DNA of 41,690 nucleotides from Winogradskyella sp. (GCF_013213975.1 NZ_JABSST010000017.1:1-41690); one strand, 5' to 3'. Shown: positions 26,439 through 35,780, counted from the stretch's first letter. The notes: generated by a model from the sequence alone, not told the origin. Made by a program: numbers and translations.

Positions 26439-26522
26439 GGAGAGGTGCCAGAGTGGTAATGGAGCAGATTGCTAATCTGTCAACGCGTAAGTGTTGCCCG
26501 GGTTCGAATCCCGGTCTCTCCG
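26439..26522 (+). tRNA. tRNA-Ser (anticodon GCT)
   Basis: 84 nt with the long variable arm of class II tRNAs. Acceptor stem GGAGAGG / TCTCTCC, discriminator G at 26522. Anticodon stem GCAGA/TCTGT around loop TTGCTAA (anticodon GCT at 26471-26473). T-arm has GGTTCGAATCC. CCA is not encoded. Confidence 0.97.
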
Positions 26523-26541
26523 CAATTTGATAACCAATTTT

Positions 26542-26616
26542 CGGGGTGTAGCGTAGCCCGGTTATCGCGCCGCGTTTGGGACGCGGAGGTCGCAGGTTCG
26601 AATCCTGCCACCCCGA
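26542..26616 (+). tRNA. tRNA-Pro (anticodon TGG)
   Basis: 75 nt. Acceptor CGGGGTG / CACCCCG, discriminator A. Anticodon loop TTTGGGA with anticodon TGG at 26577-26579; T-loop GGTTCGAATCC. No encoded CCA. Confidence 0.97.
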
Positions 26617-26622
26617 CAAAAA

Positions 26623-26696
26623 GGTCGCGTAGCTCAGCTGGATAGAGCATCTGCCTTCTAAGCAGACGGTCACAGGTTCGAATCCTGTCGCGATCA
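26623..26696 (+). tRNA. tRNA-Arg (anticodon TCT)
   Basis: 74 nt. Acceptor GGTCGCG / CGCGATC with a G-T pair at the second position, discriminator A at 26696. Anticodon loop CTTCTAA (TCT at 26657-26659). This reads AGA/AGG, common Arg codons in AT-rich genomes. Confidence 0.97.
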
Positions 26697-26702
26697 CAAA
26701 AA

Positions 26703-26730
26703 GTCATTTCTTAACAGAGATGACTTTTTT
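26703..26730 (+). terminator. Terminator of the tRNA unit
   Basis: Stem GTCATTTC (26703-26710) / GAGATGAC (26717-26724) with a TTAACA loop and one G-T pair, then T6. It starts 6 bp after tRNA-Arg; the opposing coiled-coil gene ends just beyond it. Confidence 0.85.
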
Positions 26731-26733
26731 GTT

Positions 26734-27879
26734 TTAGTTGTTTTTGGAATTTCTCAATCTTTTTCCTAGGTAGTAGCCCATAGAAAATGGTAATATGATA
26801 ATTACAGCCAGTAAAATTATCAAATATATTAGAGAGGTTTTAATTAGCTCTTGAGTATGCCCCATGGTTTGCTCAACAAGTTTTGAGCTTATTTCGTCGG
26901 CTTTATTGGTAAGTAATTCTCTTTCTCTAGCTATAATTTTATCTAACGCTCTTCTTTCACTTATTAAAAACTCAATTAATTTCTTTCTTTCTTCAGATAA
27001 ATGCTCTAACGATGTATTCATATTCTGGTCAATTCTCCAGTTAAAACTATTTAATTGCCCTTGAAGTTTATTTAAAGCATCATCAATAAGAACGGGTGAT
27101 TTTTCTGCTAGCTCTACTAATTTACTAAATTTTACGTCTAAGCTATCTGCAAGTATTTTAATTTGTGTTGTATCAATTCCTTTTTCTTTTAAAAATAATT
27201 CTGTATTCCATCGTAAGCTTTTTCCAGTATTATCGGATGTATAGGTAATTCTATTGGATAGATCATTAACGACTTCTGATAATGAACCTACAGTTTCAAT
27301 TGCCAAGCTATCAGGAATATTCTTAAAATCGAAATAAGATTCTCTTATTGATCTGTGGTCTAAGTTTAGATCGTATACAGGATTAGATTTAGCATATGCT
27401 TCTACAAAGTCTTTATGTTTATTAAACTCTTTTGACGGAAGCACCATGCTAGCAATCTTCTCGATTTGCCTGAGATTGTCCTTAGATATATTTATTGGGA
27501 TGTTGTTATAAGGTGTAAACATTTTTTTAGTAGAGTCGCTTTGAAAAAAATCCTTTACGGCAACACTAATCGACCAACAATCTAAAAGAGCGAGCTTAGG
27601 AGATGTTTGAAACCCAACTTGTCTTAAAGATCTTAAGGTATTAATTTTCCATTTTAAGGCATTTTTCTGTATTTCAATGTCACTGCTAATCTCAAGAAGG
27701 CTGTCAGCGCCTTTTTCTACTCTTTCTGATGCTGTTTTTATGTATTCTTGAGTTAGTAAGCGCGTGTTCAATTCTAATTGTGAAAGTGGCTTTTGTTCAC
27801 TCTCAATTTTAACCAAAGAACATGAATTAAATATTATAAACACTATGAGAGTTACGCTTTGCGACAAATACTTTTTCAT
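26734..27879 (-). CDS. Coiled-coil lipoprotein with C-terminal membrane segment, next to MscS
   Basis: 381 residues from ATG 27879 (a longer frame from 27915 would put 12 residues before the signal). Lipobox IIFNSC: Cys at residue 20. Unlike a simple lipoprotein it also ends in a transmembrane helix (LIYLIILLAVIIILPFSMGYYLG) plus a basic tail RLRNSKNN. Between them lie mostly helices, with long heptads in the last third (LEHLSEERKKLIEFLISERRALDKIIARERELLTNKADEI, two separate stretches). Family not recognised. The MscS gene lies 140 bp upstream on the same strand, suggesting but not proving a link to mechanosensing. Confidence 0.8.
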   Translation of the reverse strand: MKKYLSQSVTLIVFIIFNSCSLVKIESEQKPLSQLELNTRLLTQEYIKTASERVEKGADSLLEISSDIEIQKNALKWKINTLRSLRQVGFQTSPKLALLDCWSISVAVKDFFQSDSTKKMFTPYNNIPINISKDNLRQIEKIASMVLPSKEFNKHKDFVEAYAKSNPVYDLNLDHRSIRESYFDFKNIPDSLAIETVGSLSEVVNDLSNRITYTSDNTGKSLRWNTELFLKEKGIDTTQIKILADSLDVKFSKLVELAEKSPVLIDDALNKLQGQLNSFNWRIDQNMNTSLEHLSEERKKLIEFLISERRALDKIIARERELLTNKADEISSKLVEQTMGHTQELIKTSLIYLIILLAVIIILPFSMGYYLGKRLRNSKNN

Positions 27880-28021
27880 TGTAAAAACTTTAAATATGTC
27901 AGAATTGATAATCAATTAACTTTCTTTAATTATAACATTACATTACTATTTTCAATATAAAGGAGTAGTTTAAAATCATCTCTTATGAGAAATTGTCTGC
28001 TAAAATACCTTAGGCAATGCA

Positions 28022-29743
28022 TTAGGTTTTTTTATCGTTAAATGGATTTTGATTGTTCTTTTTGATAATAGGTTGATTTCTACCGGTAAGGTGATCAACG
28101 AGTTTTGATATTTGACCTTTAGAATTTTTCTTTATTTGACTGGGTATTGTTGTCAAACTTCCATCGCGTGCAGCTATGTATCCTGGCGATAATATTTCAA
28201 CTCCAGCTTCGTCAAAAATATCCAAAATATGTTTATGTATATCAGAATATATTACCGGTATCTTTTTGTACTCTTTTGTATGTGCATTTAATTCATAAGC
28301 TACGTAGAAGTCATCCAAACTGGTTTGTAGAACGAAAGGACTAGGATCTTTCATTAAAAATGGTGTTCGATTTGCTGCTTCTAATAATAGCGCATTGGCT
28401 TTCTTCCAAGAAACGTCATAACCTAAGGTTATCGTTGTGTGTAAAATGATGCTCCCTGTTTCGTGACTAGAATAATTTATAATATTTCCTGTTAAAATAT
28501 TGGCATTTGGTATTGTAACATCTTCATTTTTTGTGGTCCTTAGATGTGTTACTAGTATTGTTTTATCAATCACATCTCCAATTATATTATCAATTTTAAC
28601 CCGATCACCAATTTGAAAAGGACGCATATATGTGATAACAACACCAGCAATAATATTTGCAATGGCAGAGGTAGATCCAAAAGAAATAATTGCACCAATA
28701 AAAATAGACACTCCCTGAAAGGCACTTGACCCTGAACCAGGAAGATAAGGGAAAATTAAAACAAGAGCTAATGCATAAACAAATAGCGATAATAACTTCC
28801 CTGTCGGTCTGGCCCAATCTTTATGAAAGTTATTGATTTTTAACTTGCCTAATTCGACATCTATGGTAATCGCCCTTACCACTCTTGCTACATATCGCGC
28901 GGTACTTGCAATAACAATTATGAAAAATAGAGATGGTATAAAATTTATAATACCATTGAACACGTATATTACGGGCTCTTCGATATATTGATAGAATTTT
29001 TCAACTAAATTTTGAGATAAAGGGAAAAAACTAAAAAGAAAAGGTGCGCCAATAAAAAGAACAATAGCAATAGATATTAAACGTAAAACACTAACAAGGA
29101 AAACAAATATATTTTTTGAATTACCAGGAATAAAATATTTGAGTAAATGCCCTCGACCACTCAAGAACTTTTTTTCAATTTTCATCATCCTTAAATTCAT
29201 CTTATTAAAAAATAAATTGATTAATTTAATTATTCCATACAGGATCAATAATGACAGAAAAAAGAGAGCAATTCTTTTTATCCATTCCTTTGTGCTTAAA
29301 TCAGTTGCTCTTGAAAAGCCAGCTTGAATTTTATCTAATCTCAATTGGGAAAGTTCTTTTAAGGTCATATCTTCAAAAGAGGCGTCCGAAGCAGTGATGA
29401 TCATTAGAACATTATTATTCAATTTCAATTCGACATAATTATTTAAAGGTACAATTGAAAAACTGTCCAAAAGTTTGTTATAATTCTCTTTGAAACCGCC
29501 CAAGCGAGTGTTTATATCAACAGCTCTAAGTATAGCTGGATAATCTCCAGGAGAATTTTTTATGTAAAATAATGTGTCAGAGTCAATTATTATCGGGGCG
29601 GATTCTAATAGATTTGGTTTAATTGATAAACTATCATTATGAGTTGGTTTTGAGTTCAAGATTTCTTGTCCCTCAGTATGAAAAGAACTTAAAATAAATG
29701 CCAAAGAACATATAAGCCTGAATATATATATTGCCTTATTCAT
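28022..29743 (-). CDS. MscS-family mechanosensitive ion channel
   Basis: 573 residues. Signal-like N-terminus (MNKAIYIFRLICSLAFILSSFHTEG), periplasmic segment to about 160, then about five transmembrane helices (170-190, 220-245, 265-290, 320-340, 350-390). The pore helix and adjoining beta domain carry the MscS signature: GFGSTSAIANIIAGVVITYMR, PFQIGDRVKIDNIIGDV, TTKNEDVTIPNA. C-terminal cytosolic domain about 400-530; the tail is basic (KKNNQNPFNDKKT). It releases solutes under membrane tension after hypo-osmotic shock. Five transmembrane segments rather than the three of E. coli MscS place it in the larger MscS-like group. Confidence 0.93.
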   Translation of the reverse strand: MNKAIYIFRLICSLAFILSSFHTEGQEILNSKPTHNDSLSIKPNLLESAPIIIDSDTLFYIKNSPGDYPAILRAVDINTRLGGFKENYNKLLDSFSIVPLNNYVELKLNNNVLMIITASDASFEDMTLKELSQLRLDKIQAGFSRATDLSTKEWIKRIALFFLSLLILYGIIKLINLFFNKMNLRMMKIEKKFLSGRGHLLKYFIPGNSKNIFVFLVSVLRLISIAIVLFIGAPFLFSFFPLSQNLVEKFYQYIEEPVIYVFNGIINFIPSLFFIIVIASTARYVARVVRAITIDVELGKLKINNFHKDWARPTGKLLSLFVYALALVLIFPYLPGSGSSAFQGVSIFIGAIISFGSTSAIANIIAGVVITYMRPFQIGDRVKIDNIIGDVIDKTILVTHLRTTKNEDVTIPNANILTGNIINYSSHETGSIILHTTITLGYDVSWKKANALLLEAANRTPFLMKDPSPFVLQTSLDDFYVAYELNAHTKEYKKIPVIYSDIHKHILDIFDEAGVEILSPGYIAARDGSLTTIPSQIKKNSKGQISKLVDHLTGRNQPIIKKNNQNPFNDKKT

Positions 29744-30424
29744 TGTGATTTCGCTAATTTAAATTGCTCGTTTTTAGTTCAGAATTATGTTATTGATCTT
29801 AGAATGAGTAGCATCGATTTCAATTGTATTGATATCAATGGTTAATTTAAGAAAATATTTGGCATTAATTTCTAAATTACTCATTCTCATCACTAAATCG
29901 AAGTAAAAAAGTTATCACTAAAGTTGGTAGGGGAATGCGAAGCACTATTTTGACACCTCACGAAAACGGTTGTTATAATATACTAATATCCATAGGTGTA
30001 AGCAGATTAGTACCATTTATTAATCCAGGTTAAACGAGATACACACACCATTAATTCACTAATACAAAACCATTACGATTTAAGACAAGGCCCTATTACT
30101 GGTCGAATCTAAGTATATCGTTGAAGTATTGACTGACTAAAGTTTTAAATAGTATTATGAATAATTTTAAATTTTAATTAAAACAATAAGGATCGTGAAG
30201 AAGTATTATATGCATACTAATTTCTTTAGGTCAATAGAATAGTTAGAGTGCATCTCAATTCTGGTAAATCAAAAAGGGGATAAGACATTTTTTCAAGTGA
30301 AAATAAGTTCTACTTTATTAGCCGAATAGTGCACTAAGCTTTAATTCTGTCGTAATCATTAAGGTATCAAATGGATGTTTAAATCAATTAAATTTAAACA
30401 ACTAAGCTTACTTTTTAGCAGTCG
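29744..30424. other. 681-bp non-coding region between MscS and DUF748 genes
   Basis: I read both strands. There is no reading frame over about 31 codons with a recognisable product, no tRNA-like fold and no -7/-33 pair at standard spacing. The composition is AT-rich and without repeats. It may hold regulatory DNA or a gene too decayed to recognise. Confidence 0.6.
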
Positions 30425-32626
30425 TCAATTAGAATCTTGGGTACTATCATCATCTTCAAGGAGGCCGTAAGTAAGTAAAAATTTAGGGTAGGATCCTGAG
30501 TTTTGTGGATCATTTGGATTTGATGCTATGATTCTGATATTTGAAATAGGGTACTCTTCTTTAATGTAATTTTTAACAAGGTTCAAAATTGAGGATCTTC
30601 TTTGTTTAAATAAACTATCAATTGGTTGATTAAGTGTGAGTGCTTTAATACCTTGATTAAAATTTAATGAATCGTTGCCAACTTTATTTAATACGTATGT
30701 ATTGAAATCAGCGTCATTTTTTAGATAGTCTTTACCCGTTTCTTGCAAGAATGTATTGCCTACAAACTCCTTAGCTAAAGCTTCTTTGTATAGGAGGGAA
30801 TCCACATAATATGTCATCGTTATTTTGAGAGAGTCTTTACGTTTTTCTAAGGCTATTAATTTAGAGAGTTGTCTTTTGTGCTTTTGACTGAGTATGGTAT
30901 CTCTATAGGTAAAATTTATCTCTTCTAATTCCTTTGGGTCTCCACCAACTAAACCTACTAAAAAATTAACAGGTGCAGCAACAGTTTTTCCTATAACATT
31001 TTTAAAAGTTTTCCATATAATAGGACCTATATCTGTACTAGGATCCTTGAGGTCACCTCGTACAGGAATATCGAGCTCTACGTCGCCATTTTTATCTGTT
31101 AAAAGAAAAAAGGCAAACTTCAGTGGAAGGTCATAAAGCCCTCCCTTTGAATTTTCAAGAGAGGCATTCTTTACTATTAATTTATTTTGGCTATCAATTT
31201 CTCCATTTGTTAATTTAGATTTAGAAAAGTAATACATGTCCCCTTTTAAAATGCGATGACCCGTATAGTAATTAGTATAAATATTAAGATCTTCCAGCAG
31301 AAAGTTTTGAATATCAAAATCCAAGGTGGAGTTCATTAGATTATTAGGATCGATACCTATATCTGATTTTAAGGTTCCTCGATTATTAAGGAGCATGGTA
31401 GCATAAATATCAATCCATTTGCTAGTGCTAGTAATGCTATCCGAATCAATTTCAATAGCACTTAAATTATAGTTAAAAGGTTCACCGGTTAAATTATCCG
31501 TATAGTCAAGGACGCCATCAGTTAATCTTAATTTATTTATGGAATATTGAACATTTTTTTCTGTTTGTTTCTTTAAACTATCTGTTGTAACATTAGTAGT
31601 CGTAGTTTCGTCTACCTTAAAAATTTTGGCAAAATTATTGGAAACTGAATCTAATTTAAAAAAAGCATAAGAATTGTCAATGTTTAATGAATTCAATTCA
31701 TAATTTTCATTGAAATAATCAATAATCTTTATGTCTGTACTAATTTTGTCGGCACCTAAGAACTTTTTGCTATCGGCATCTAGCATTTGGAACTTCTGTA
31801 TGTCTAAGTTTCCTGATACAATGGACTTAAGGATATCATTTGTATTTCCATTAATTGAAACATCAGCGTTCAGTGAGCCATTAAAATCATTAATTTCTGC
31901 ATATTGCGCCACATAGTCATAAAAGGGGTGAAGGGCTAGATTTGATAAAGTTATTGATGTATTAAATTCACCATTAACTGGATTTATCCTCACAGTAGAT
32001 TCAAAATAACCACCATTTTCAAAATTGAATTGTATATCAGCATTACTCTTTTCCTCTTGATCCCAACTGATATTAGGAATGGTAAACGAGATATTATCAA
32101 TAGAAGTTTCTTTGTTAACATTTTGATCATCAAAAACAAATTTCGAGTCCTTTACCTCAATGTTTGAAAAATTATATTTGAAAGGATCAGAATCCTCTCT
32201 GATTGTAGTGTCTCGTTCTTCGTCATTTGCAAGAGCAACCAAATCGTCAAAATTAAATTCTGAACGCTTCATTATAACTTTCGCCATAAAACCTTTTAAG
32301 TAAAATTGTTCTATTTCCAATGTATTACTTATCAGTTTTAATGGCTCTAAATTTAAAATTAGAGTATCCACACTAGCAAAGACTTCAGTATCATTTTTTT
32401 CAAAAAGCTTGAAATCATAAACTTTAATAACACTGGTAAAATAGTTATACTTTAAACTACTTATTTCAGTTTTTCTACCAATTAATTCCTCGCTGTTATT
32501 AACTATATATCTTTTTACTAAAGAAGGGGCTAAAATCATAAATATTACCAGTAGCAAAATGAACCCTACACTTATTTTCTTTAGAGTACTCCATTGACTA
32601 GGATGCATTAAGTTTGAAATATTCAT
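30425..32626 (-). CDS. DUF748 / AsmA-like envelope protein
   Basis: 733 residues from ATG 32626 (a TTG at 32644 overlaps the previous gene and is rejected). An N-terminal transmembrane anchor (LKKISVGFILLLVIFMILAPSLV) is followed by periplasmic beta-rich repeats (YFTSVIKVYDFKLFEKND, IEQFYLKGFMAKV, ISFTIPNISWDQ, VDISFGTPNIS-like strands). DUF748 and the related AsmA/TamB-type proteins form long hydrophobic grooves thought to carry lipids between inner and outer membranes; that role here is inference. The C-terminal 160 residues are charged and helical (KHKRQLSKLIALEKRKDSLK). Ten bases after the META-lipoprotein gene, so co-transcribed. Confidence 0.85.
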   Translation of the reverse strand: MNISNLMHPSQWSTLKKISVGFILLLVIFMILAPSLVKRYIVNNSEELIGRKTEISSLKYNYFTSVIKVYDFKLFEKNDTEVFASVDTLILNLEPLKLISNTLEIEQFYLKGFMAKVIMKRSEFNFDDLVALANDEERDTTIREDSDPFKYNFSNIEVKDSKFVFDDQNVNKETSIDNISFTIPNISWDQEEKSNADIQFNFENGGYFESTVRINPVNGEFNTSITLSNLALHPFYDYVAQYAEINDFNGSLNADVSINGNTNDILKSIVSGNLDIQKFQMLDADSKKFLGADKISTDIKIIDYFNENYELNSLNIDNSYAFFKLDSVSNNFAKIFKVDETTTTNVTTDSLKKQTEKNVQYSINKLRLTDGVLDYTDNLTGEPFNYNLSAIEIDSDSITSTSKWIDIYATMLLNNRGTLKSDIGIDPNNLMNSTLDFDIQNFLLEDLNIYTNYYTGHRILKGDMYYFSKSKLTNGEIDSQNKLIVKNASLENSKGGLYDLPLKFAFFLLTDKNGDVELDIPVRGDLKDPSTDIGPIIWKTFKNVIGKTVAAPVNFLVGLVGGDPKELEEINFTYRDTILSQKHKRQLSKLIALEKRKDSLKITMTYYVDSLLYKEALAKEFVGNTFLQETGKDYLKNDADFNTYVLNKVGNDSLNFNQGIKALTLNQPIDSLFKQRRSSILNLVKNYIKEEYPISNIRIIASNPNDPQNSGSYPKFLLTYGLLEDDDSTQDSN

Positions 32627-32636
32627 AAAATGGATT

Positions 32637-33308
32637 TTAGTCAACTTTTAGGCATTCTATAATTGCCACACCGTCTTTATCAAATAATGTTAACTTAAGG
32701 CTTTCTCTTTTAAAAGATCGTACGTCTGATATGTTGGCATTAAAAGCGTTTGGGATTGTCATATCCAAGCACAATTTCTTGGTACTCATTATTGGACCAA
32801 ATTTCATCATTGATTCATTTAAAATCTCAATTGATCCTCTGAAATTATTGCAACCATCGTTACCCATAATTTGCATCGATTTTATAGAAATTTCAAGTTG
32901 AGGTATTTGAAGTGTTGATTTGTCAATAGTCAATTCTCCTATACGTGTTACAGCCCAAATATCATTTAAAAAATATTTTTTATCTCTTTCTTTACTAATT
33001 GTATTTACTAAAGTATATTTTAATTTGGATTTATCCGCGGGTGATGTATTTTCATTCAACTCATCAATTGTAAGTTCAATATGATAAATAAAACCAGGTT
33101 CAAAATCAAAACCTTCAATACGATCATAAAAATTCTCCCATGCACCAGTTTCAGAGCGTTTTATTTGTAGACATTCCATAGGGCCTACACCAGCACAATC
33201 AATCTTTGAGCTATTGATCCAAAAAAATGCAGTTTCTGTTTTCATATCAGATTTACAAGATATAATAACAATAGAAATAAAAAGACAGCAATAGAATAAT
33301 TTCTTCAT
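32637..33308 (-). CDS. DUF4377 + META (HslJ-like) domain lipoprotein
   Basis: 223 residues. Lipobox SIVIISC with Cys18. Residues about 25-110 fit DUF4377 (FFWINSSKIDCAGVGPMECLQIKRS, WENFYDRIEGFDFEPGFIYHIEL), the short domain with DC...MECLQV pattern. Residues about 140-223 are a META domain: GNDGCNNFRGSIEI, MKFGPIMSTKKLCLD and FKRESLKLTLFDKDG. In E. coli HslJ the META domain is linked to novobiocin resistance; no activity is proven. Two bases after the preceding gene. Confidence 0.88.
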   Translation of the reverse strand: MKKLFYCCLFISIVIISCKSDMKTETAFFWINSSKIDCAGVGPMECLQIKRSETGAWENFYDRIEGFDFEPGFIYHIELTIDELNENTSPADKSKLKYTLVNTISKERDKKYFLNDIWAVTRIGELTIDKSTLQIPQLEISIKSMQIMGNDGCNNFRGSIEILNESMMKFGPIMSTKKLCLDMTIPNAFNANISDVRSFKRESLKLTLFDKDGVAIIECLKVD

Positions 33309-33310
33309 AA

Positions 33311-33949
33311 TTAAGGTTCTGGTTTAATGATAATATTATTTTTAATCAAATAATCAACCAAATTATCAGCATAAATCTTGCTTCCACCAGATACCGATCT
33401 TGGATTTGTAATAGAGGACTGACCCTTCCAGACCATCGCATTTATTTCTATATTATTCACGGTTAGATCATACAAATTTGATTCAATAACATATTCTATA
33501 TTTTGCTCGTAATAACCGGGTGAATACACGCGGTTGTAATTGGTATAGATATGACGGCCATATCTATAGTACCCAGTTGGATAGATATAAGAACTTCCTG
33601 GGATAAAATCAGTTCTATCCTTTATATTAACAAGACTAATTCCTATAGCCGCATCGCAACCGTAGGATTTAAGATTGGAAGCTATTTGATCAGTGTTCCA
33701 ATCAGATTTTGGTGCATTTACAGGCAAAAAACTTGTAATACTTGCTATAGCGTCGACACCTTGTTCTTTTAGGTCTGATACAATTTTATTCTCAAGAGCG
33801 TTTCTTACCGCCTGATCTTTACTAACAACAACAACCCCTATTTTATTAAACTTTTTTCCTTTATAAGAGTTTTTCGTCCATGTATAGTCCATGGTTGGTG
33901 CACAACTACAAAAGAAGCATAAAATAAACACGTAAATCAAATTTTTCAT
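33311..33949 (-). CDS. Lipoprotein of unknown function (first gene of the DUF748 operon)
   Basis: 212 residues. Lipobox FFCSC with Cys16. Then a possible alpha/beta fold: FNKIGVVVVSKDQAVRNALENKIVSDLKEQGVDAIASITSFL, in which a strand and helix resemble LpoB/CsgG-type lipoproteins that assemble with other envelope parts, followed by CDAAIGISLVNIKDRTDFIP. A Tyr/Gly-rich insert (residues 122-151: SYIYPTGYYRYGRHIYTNYN) is unusual. First of three tightly packed genes. Family recognised only loosely. Confidence 0.7.
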   Translation of the reverse strand: MKNLIYVFILCFFCSCAPTMDYTWTKNSYKGKKFNKIGVVVVSKDQAVRNALENKIVSDLKEQGVDAIASITSFLPVNAPKSDWNTDQIASNLKSYGCDAAIGISLVNIKDRTDFIPGSSYIYPTGYYRYGRHIYTNYNRVYSPGYYEQNIEYVIESNLYDLTVNNIEINAMVWKGQSSITNPRSVSGGSKIYADNLVDYLIKNNIIIKPEP

Positions 33950-34223
33950 ACTAAGTATTTTATCTTAAAACATATAATTAATGATATTATCAATCTAATT
34001 CATAGAACGTATTTTTTACTATCTAAGTTTATACTTTAAACTTTAAAATAAGTGATTTCCTAGAATTAAAGAGCATCGAAATATTTTTATTCTTTCCAGC
34101 TAGGTGAATCGACTACACGCCGATTTTAAAATAGTGTATATCATTATAAAGTAAACTTTTTCATTGTTAATAAAATAAACTAGTCCCATTTAAAATGTGC
34201 AAATAGTAATTATTTTATTAAGA

Positions 34224-34610
34224 TTAAGGCTCGATTAGTTCGACTTTTGTAACGATATAATTTGTGTCACCTAGCCATGGCATTGTCTTATAACGCTCCC
34301 TATAATATACTTTTACTTTTTTGCCTTCATAAGGTGTAAATTCATCAGCTAATGCACCATCTAAAACAGTAAAGGACCAAATATTTCCTTCTAAGCCTTC
34401 CATCGTGCTCACACCACCAAGATTTAATTCACCTTCAATAGTCTTAAATACAACACCTTTTTTAGAGACTTTTATTAGATTTCCAGAACGTGTACCCTCA
34501 GAATAGGTCCATGAGCAAATCCAAAGAATTGCACAAAAGACAATGACGCTAATTAATAGAAAGCGAAATAAAATAGTTTTTAATCGACTTTTAATTGTTT
34601 TTTCTTTCAT
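34224..34610 (-). CDS. Small membrane-anchored protein
   Basis: 128 residues with a basic N-terminus (MKEKTIKSRLKTILFRF) and one transmembrane helix (LLISVIVFCAILWICSW, residues 18-34), then a soluble beta-rich domain (GNLIKVSKKGVVFKTIEGELNLGG, WSFTVL, GKKVKVYYRERYKTMPWLG). I have seen similar small proteins in Bacteroidota labelled with unrelated enzyme names; nothing in the sequence supports an enzyme. ATGA overlap with the barrel gene shows translational coupling. Last gene of the cystatin operon; 273 bp without visible genes separate it from the DUF748 operon. Confidence 0.75.
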   Translation of the reverse strand: MKEKTIKSRLKTILFRFLLISVIVFCAILWICSWTYSEGTRSGNLIKVSKKGVVFKTIEGELNLGGVSTMEGLEGNIWSFTVLDGALADEFTPYEGKKVKVYYRERYKTMPWLGDTNYIVTKVELIEP

Positions 34611-35341
34611 AAAAATAGTGTTGCACCGATTCTAAACGTATTAATATCATTGGTGAAATTAGGAAAATAACCAGCATTTACTTTAAACTTATTAGGTGTT
34701 ATCATATAATTGAAATTAAATTCACCACTCCAAATTGTATCTGATAAAAAAGTAACGATAGGATTAATAAAAAGAAAAGCTCGTTGGTTAAAACTCACAC
34801 TCATATTGGTTTGTAAATTGATACCATTTTGAGACTTACCAGAATAATCATTTGGTTCAGTGACATGCACATAACCTATCCCAGGAAACATACCAATTTT
34901 TGGAGAAACAACATAACCAGCCACAACTCCTGCGGATAGTGACCAAACATCGGCGCCAAGACCATTTGAAAATGAACCTGTTGGTATAGTAATATCTGCA
35001 TACGGCGCAATAGCTATCAAACGCTCAGTAATATTTCTTTTTAGGGCATGAAAATAACGCACCCTAGTATCTGACATCCCAAATTTTTTAGTGCCTTCAT
35101 TATACAATAGTGGAATTTCAACTAACAGCAAGTTGTCAGGGTCAAAGGCATACTGTACATTAATGCGTGTACCATATAAATCACTACTGTTTTGATGTGC
35201 TTGATACTCAAATGCTCCATTTATTTGTGTGTATAAGTTTGTTGGTTTTGAAGCATCAACAGTCATGGTGGTATCGCTATTTTGAGCACCTATAATAAGA
35301 CCTAGCAGACCTCCAAAAAATGTAATAAAAATTTTTTTCAT
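34607..35341 (-). CDS. Outer-membrane beta-barrel protein
   Basis: 244 residues; signal peptide MKKIFITFFGGLLGLIIGA, cleaved before QNS. Ten or more short alternating strands end in aromatic residues (INGAFEYQAHQ, RINVQYAFDPDNLLLVEIPLLY, LIAIAPYADITIPTGSF, VSPKIGMFPGIGYVHV, FLFINPIVTFLSD, FNFNYMIT, FRIGATLFL with a terminal Leu). It resembles the aromatic-degradation MetA/'transporter' barrel families by pattern only. The middle gene of a tight cluster with the DUF2541-like and small membrane proteins. Confidence 0.8.
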   Translation of the reverse strand: MKKIFITFFGGLLGLIIGAQNSDTTMTVDASKPTNLYTQINGAFEYQAHQNSSDLYGTRINVQYAFDPDNLLLVEIPLLYNEGTKKFGMSDTRVRYFHALKRNITERLIAIAPYADITIPTGSFSNGLGADVWSLSAGVVAGYVVSPKIGMFPGIGYVHVTEPNDYSGKSQNGINLQTNMSVSFNQRAFLFINPIVTFLSDTIWSGEFNFNYMITPNKFKVNAGYFPNFTNDINTFRIGATLFL

Positions 35342-35379
35342 TTGTTAATATTTAGTTTGTTATGATTTAATGTACAAGT

Positions 35380-35778
35380 TTATTCACGTCCAAGTAATTG
35401 TATTTTAGCTCGTTTAGTGATAACCATATTACCTATGGCTTCATAGATTAGACCAATCTTGTTTGGGGTTTTATCCTTGTTTATTAAAAAGGTAAAGGAA
35501 CTCATTCCCTTAGAGATAAGACCAGTGCCATTTGGTTTTTTTTCATCCTCTGTATTGTCTTTATAGTAGACAACGATCTTTTTAAGTTTTAAGGTACCTT
35601 GAGTACATTTAATTTTAAACTTTTTAATATTTTTCTCGTCGCCTCTAAGGTTGATAATATCTTCATCTTGTTTAAAGGTCACATCCTTTGTCCCTAGAAT
35701 TTTCCATTCATCATTTTGAGATGTAACATTTGAAGTTATAAAAAGTAGTGAAACTATAAATAGTATTTGGCGAATCAT
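35380..35778 (-). CDS. DUF2541-like secreted protein
   Basis: 132 residues; signal peptide MIRQILFIVSLLFITSNVTS, cleaved before QND. The mature domain starts with WKILGTKDVTF and ends with AKIQLLGRE. Between them FKIKCTQGTLKLKKIVVYYKDN resembles the core of E. coli YaaI (DUF2541), to the extent I can compare from memory. Secreted small beta-sandwich of unknown function. Two bases after the cystatin gene. Confidence 0.7.
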   Translation of the reverse strand: MIRQILFIVSLLFITSNVTSQNDEWKILGTKDVTFKQDEDIINLRGDEKNIKKFKIKCTQGTLKLKKIVVYYKDNTEDEKKPNGTGLISKGMSSFTFLINKDKTPNKIGLIYEAIGNMVITKRAKIQLLGRE

Positions 35779-35780
35779 TT

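Noticed and set aside
26413-26707. Two minus-strand reading frames (94 and 75 residues) with phrases such as GFEPVT and DSNLRPPRPK
   Set aside because: They are antisense to the three tRNA genes; such frames are a well-known false-protein artefact of tRNA clusters.
29936-30031. 31-codon plus-strand frame (MRSTILTPHENG...)
   Set aside because: No recognisable domain, no promoter, no conserved neighbour; likely chance.
34224-34610. Possible metabolic enzyme assignment for the small membrane-anchored protein
   Set aside because: 128 residues, one transmembrane helix and no nucleotide-binding motif; far too small for a dehydrogenase.
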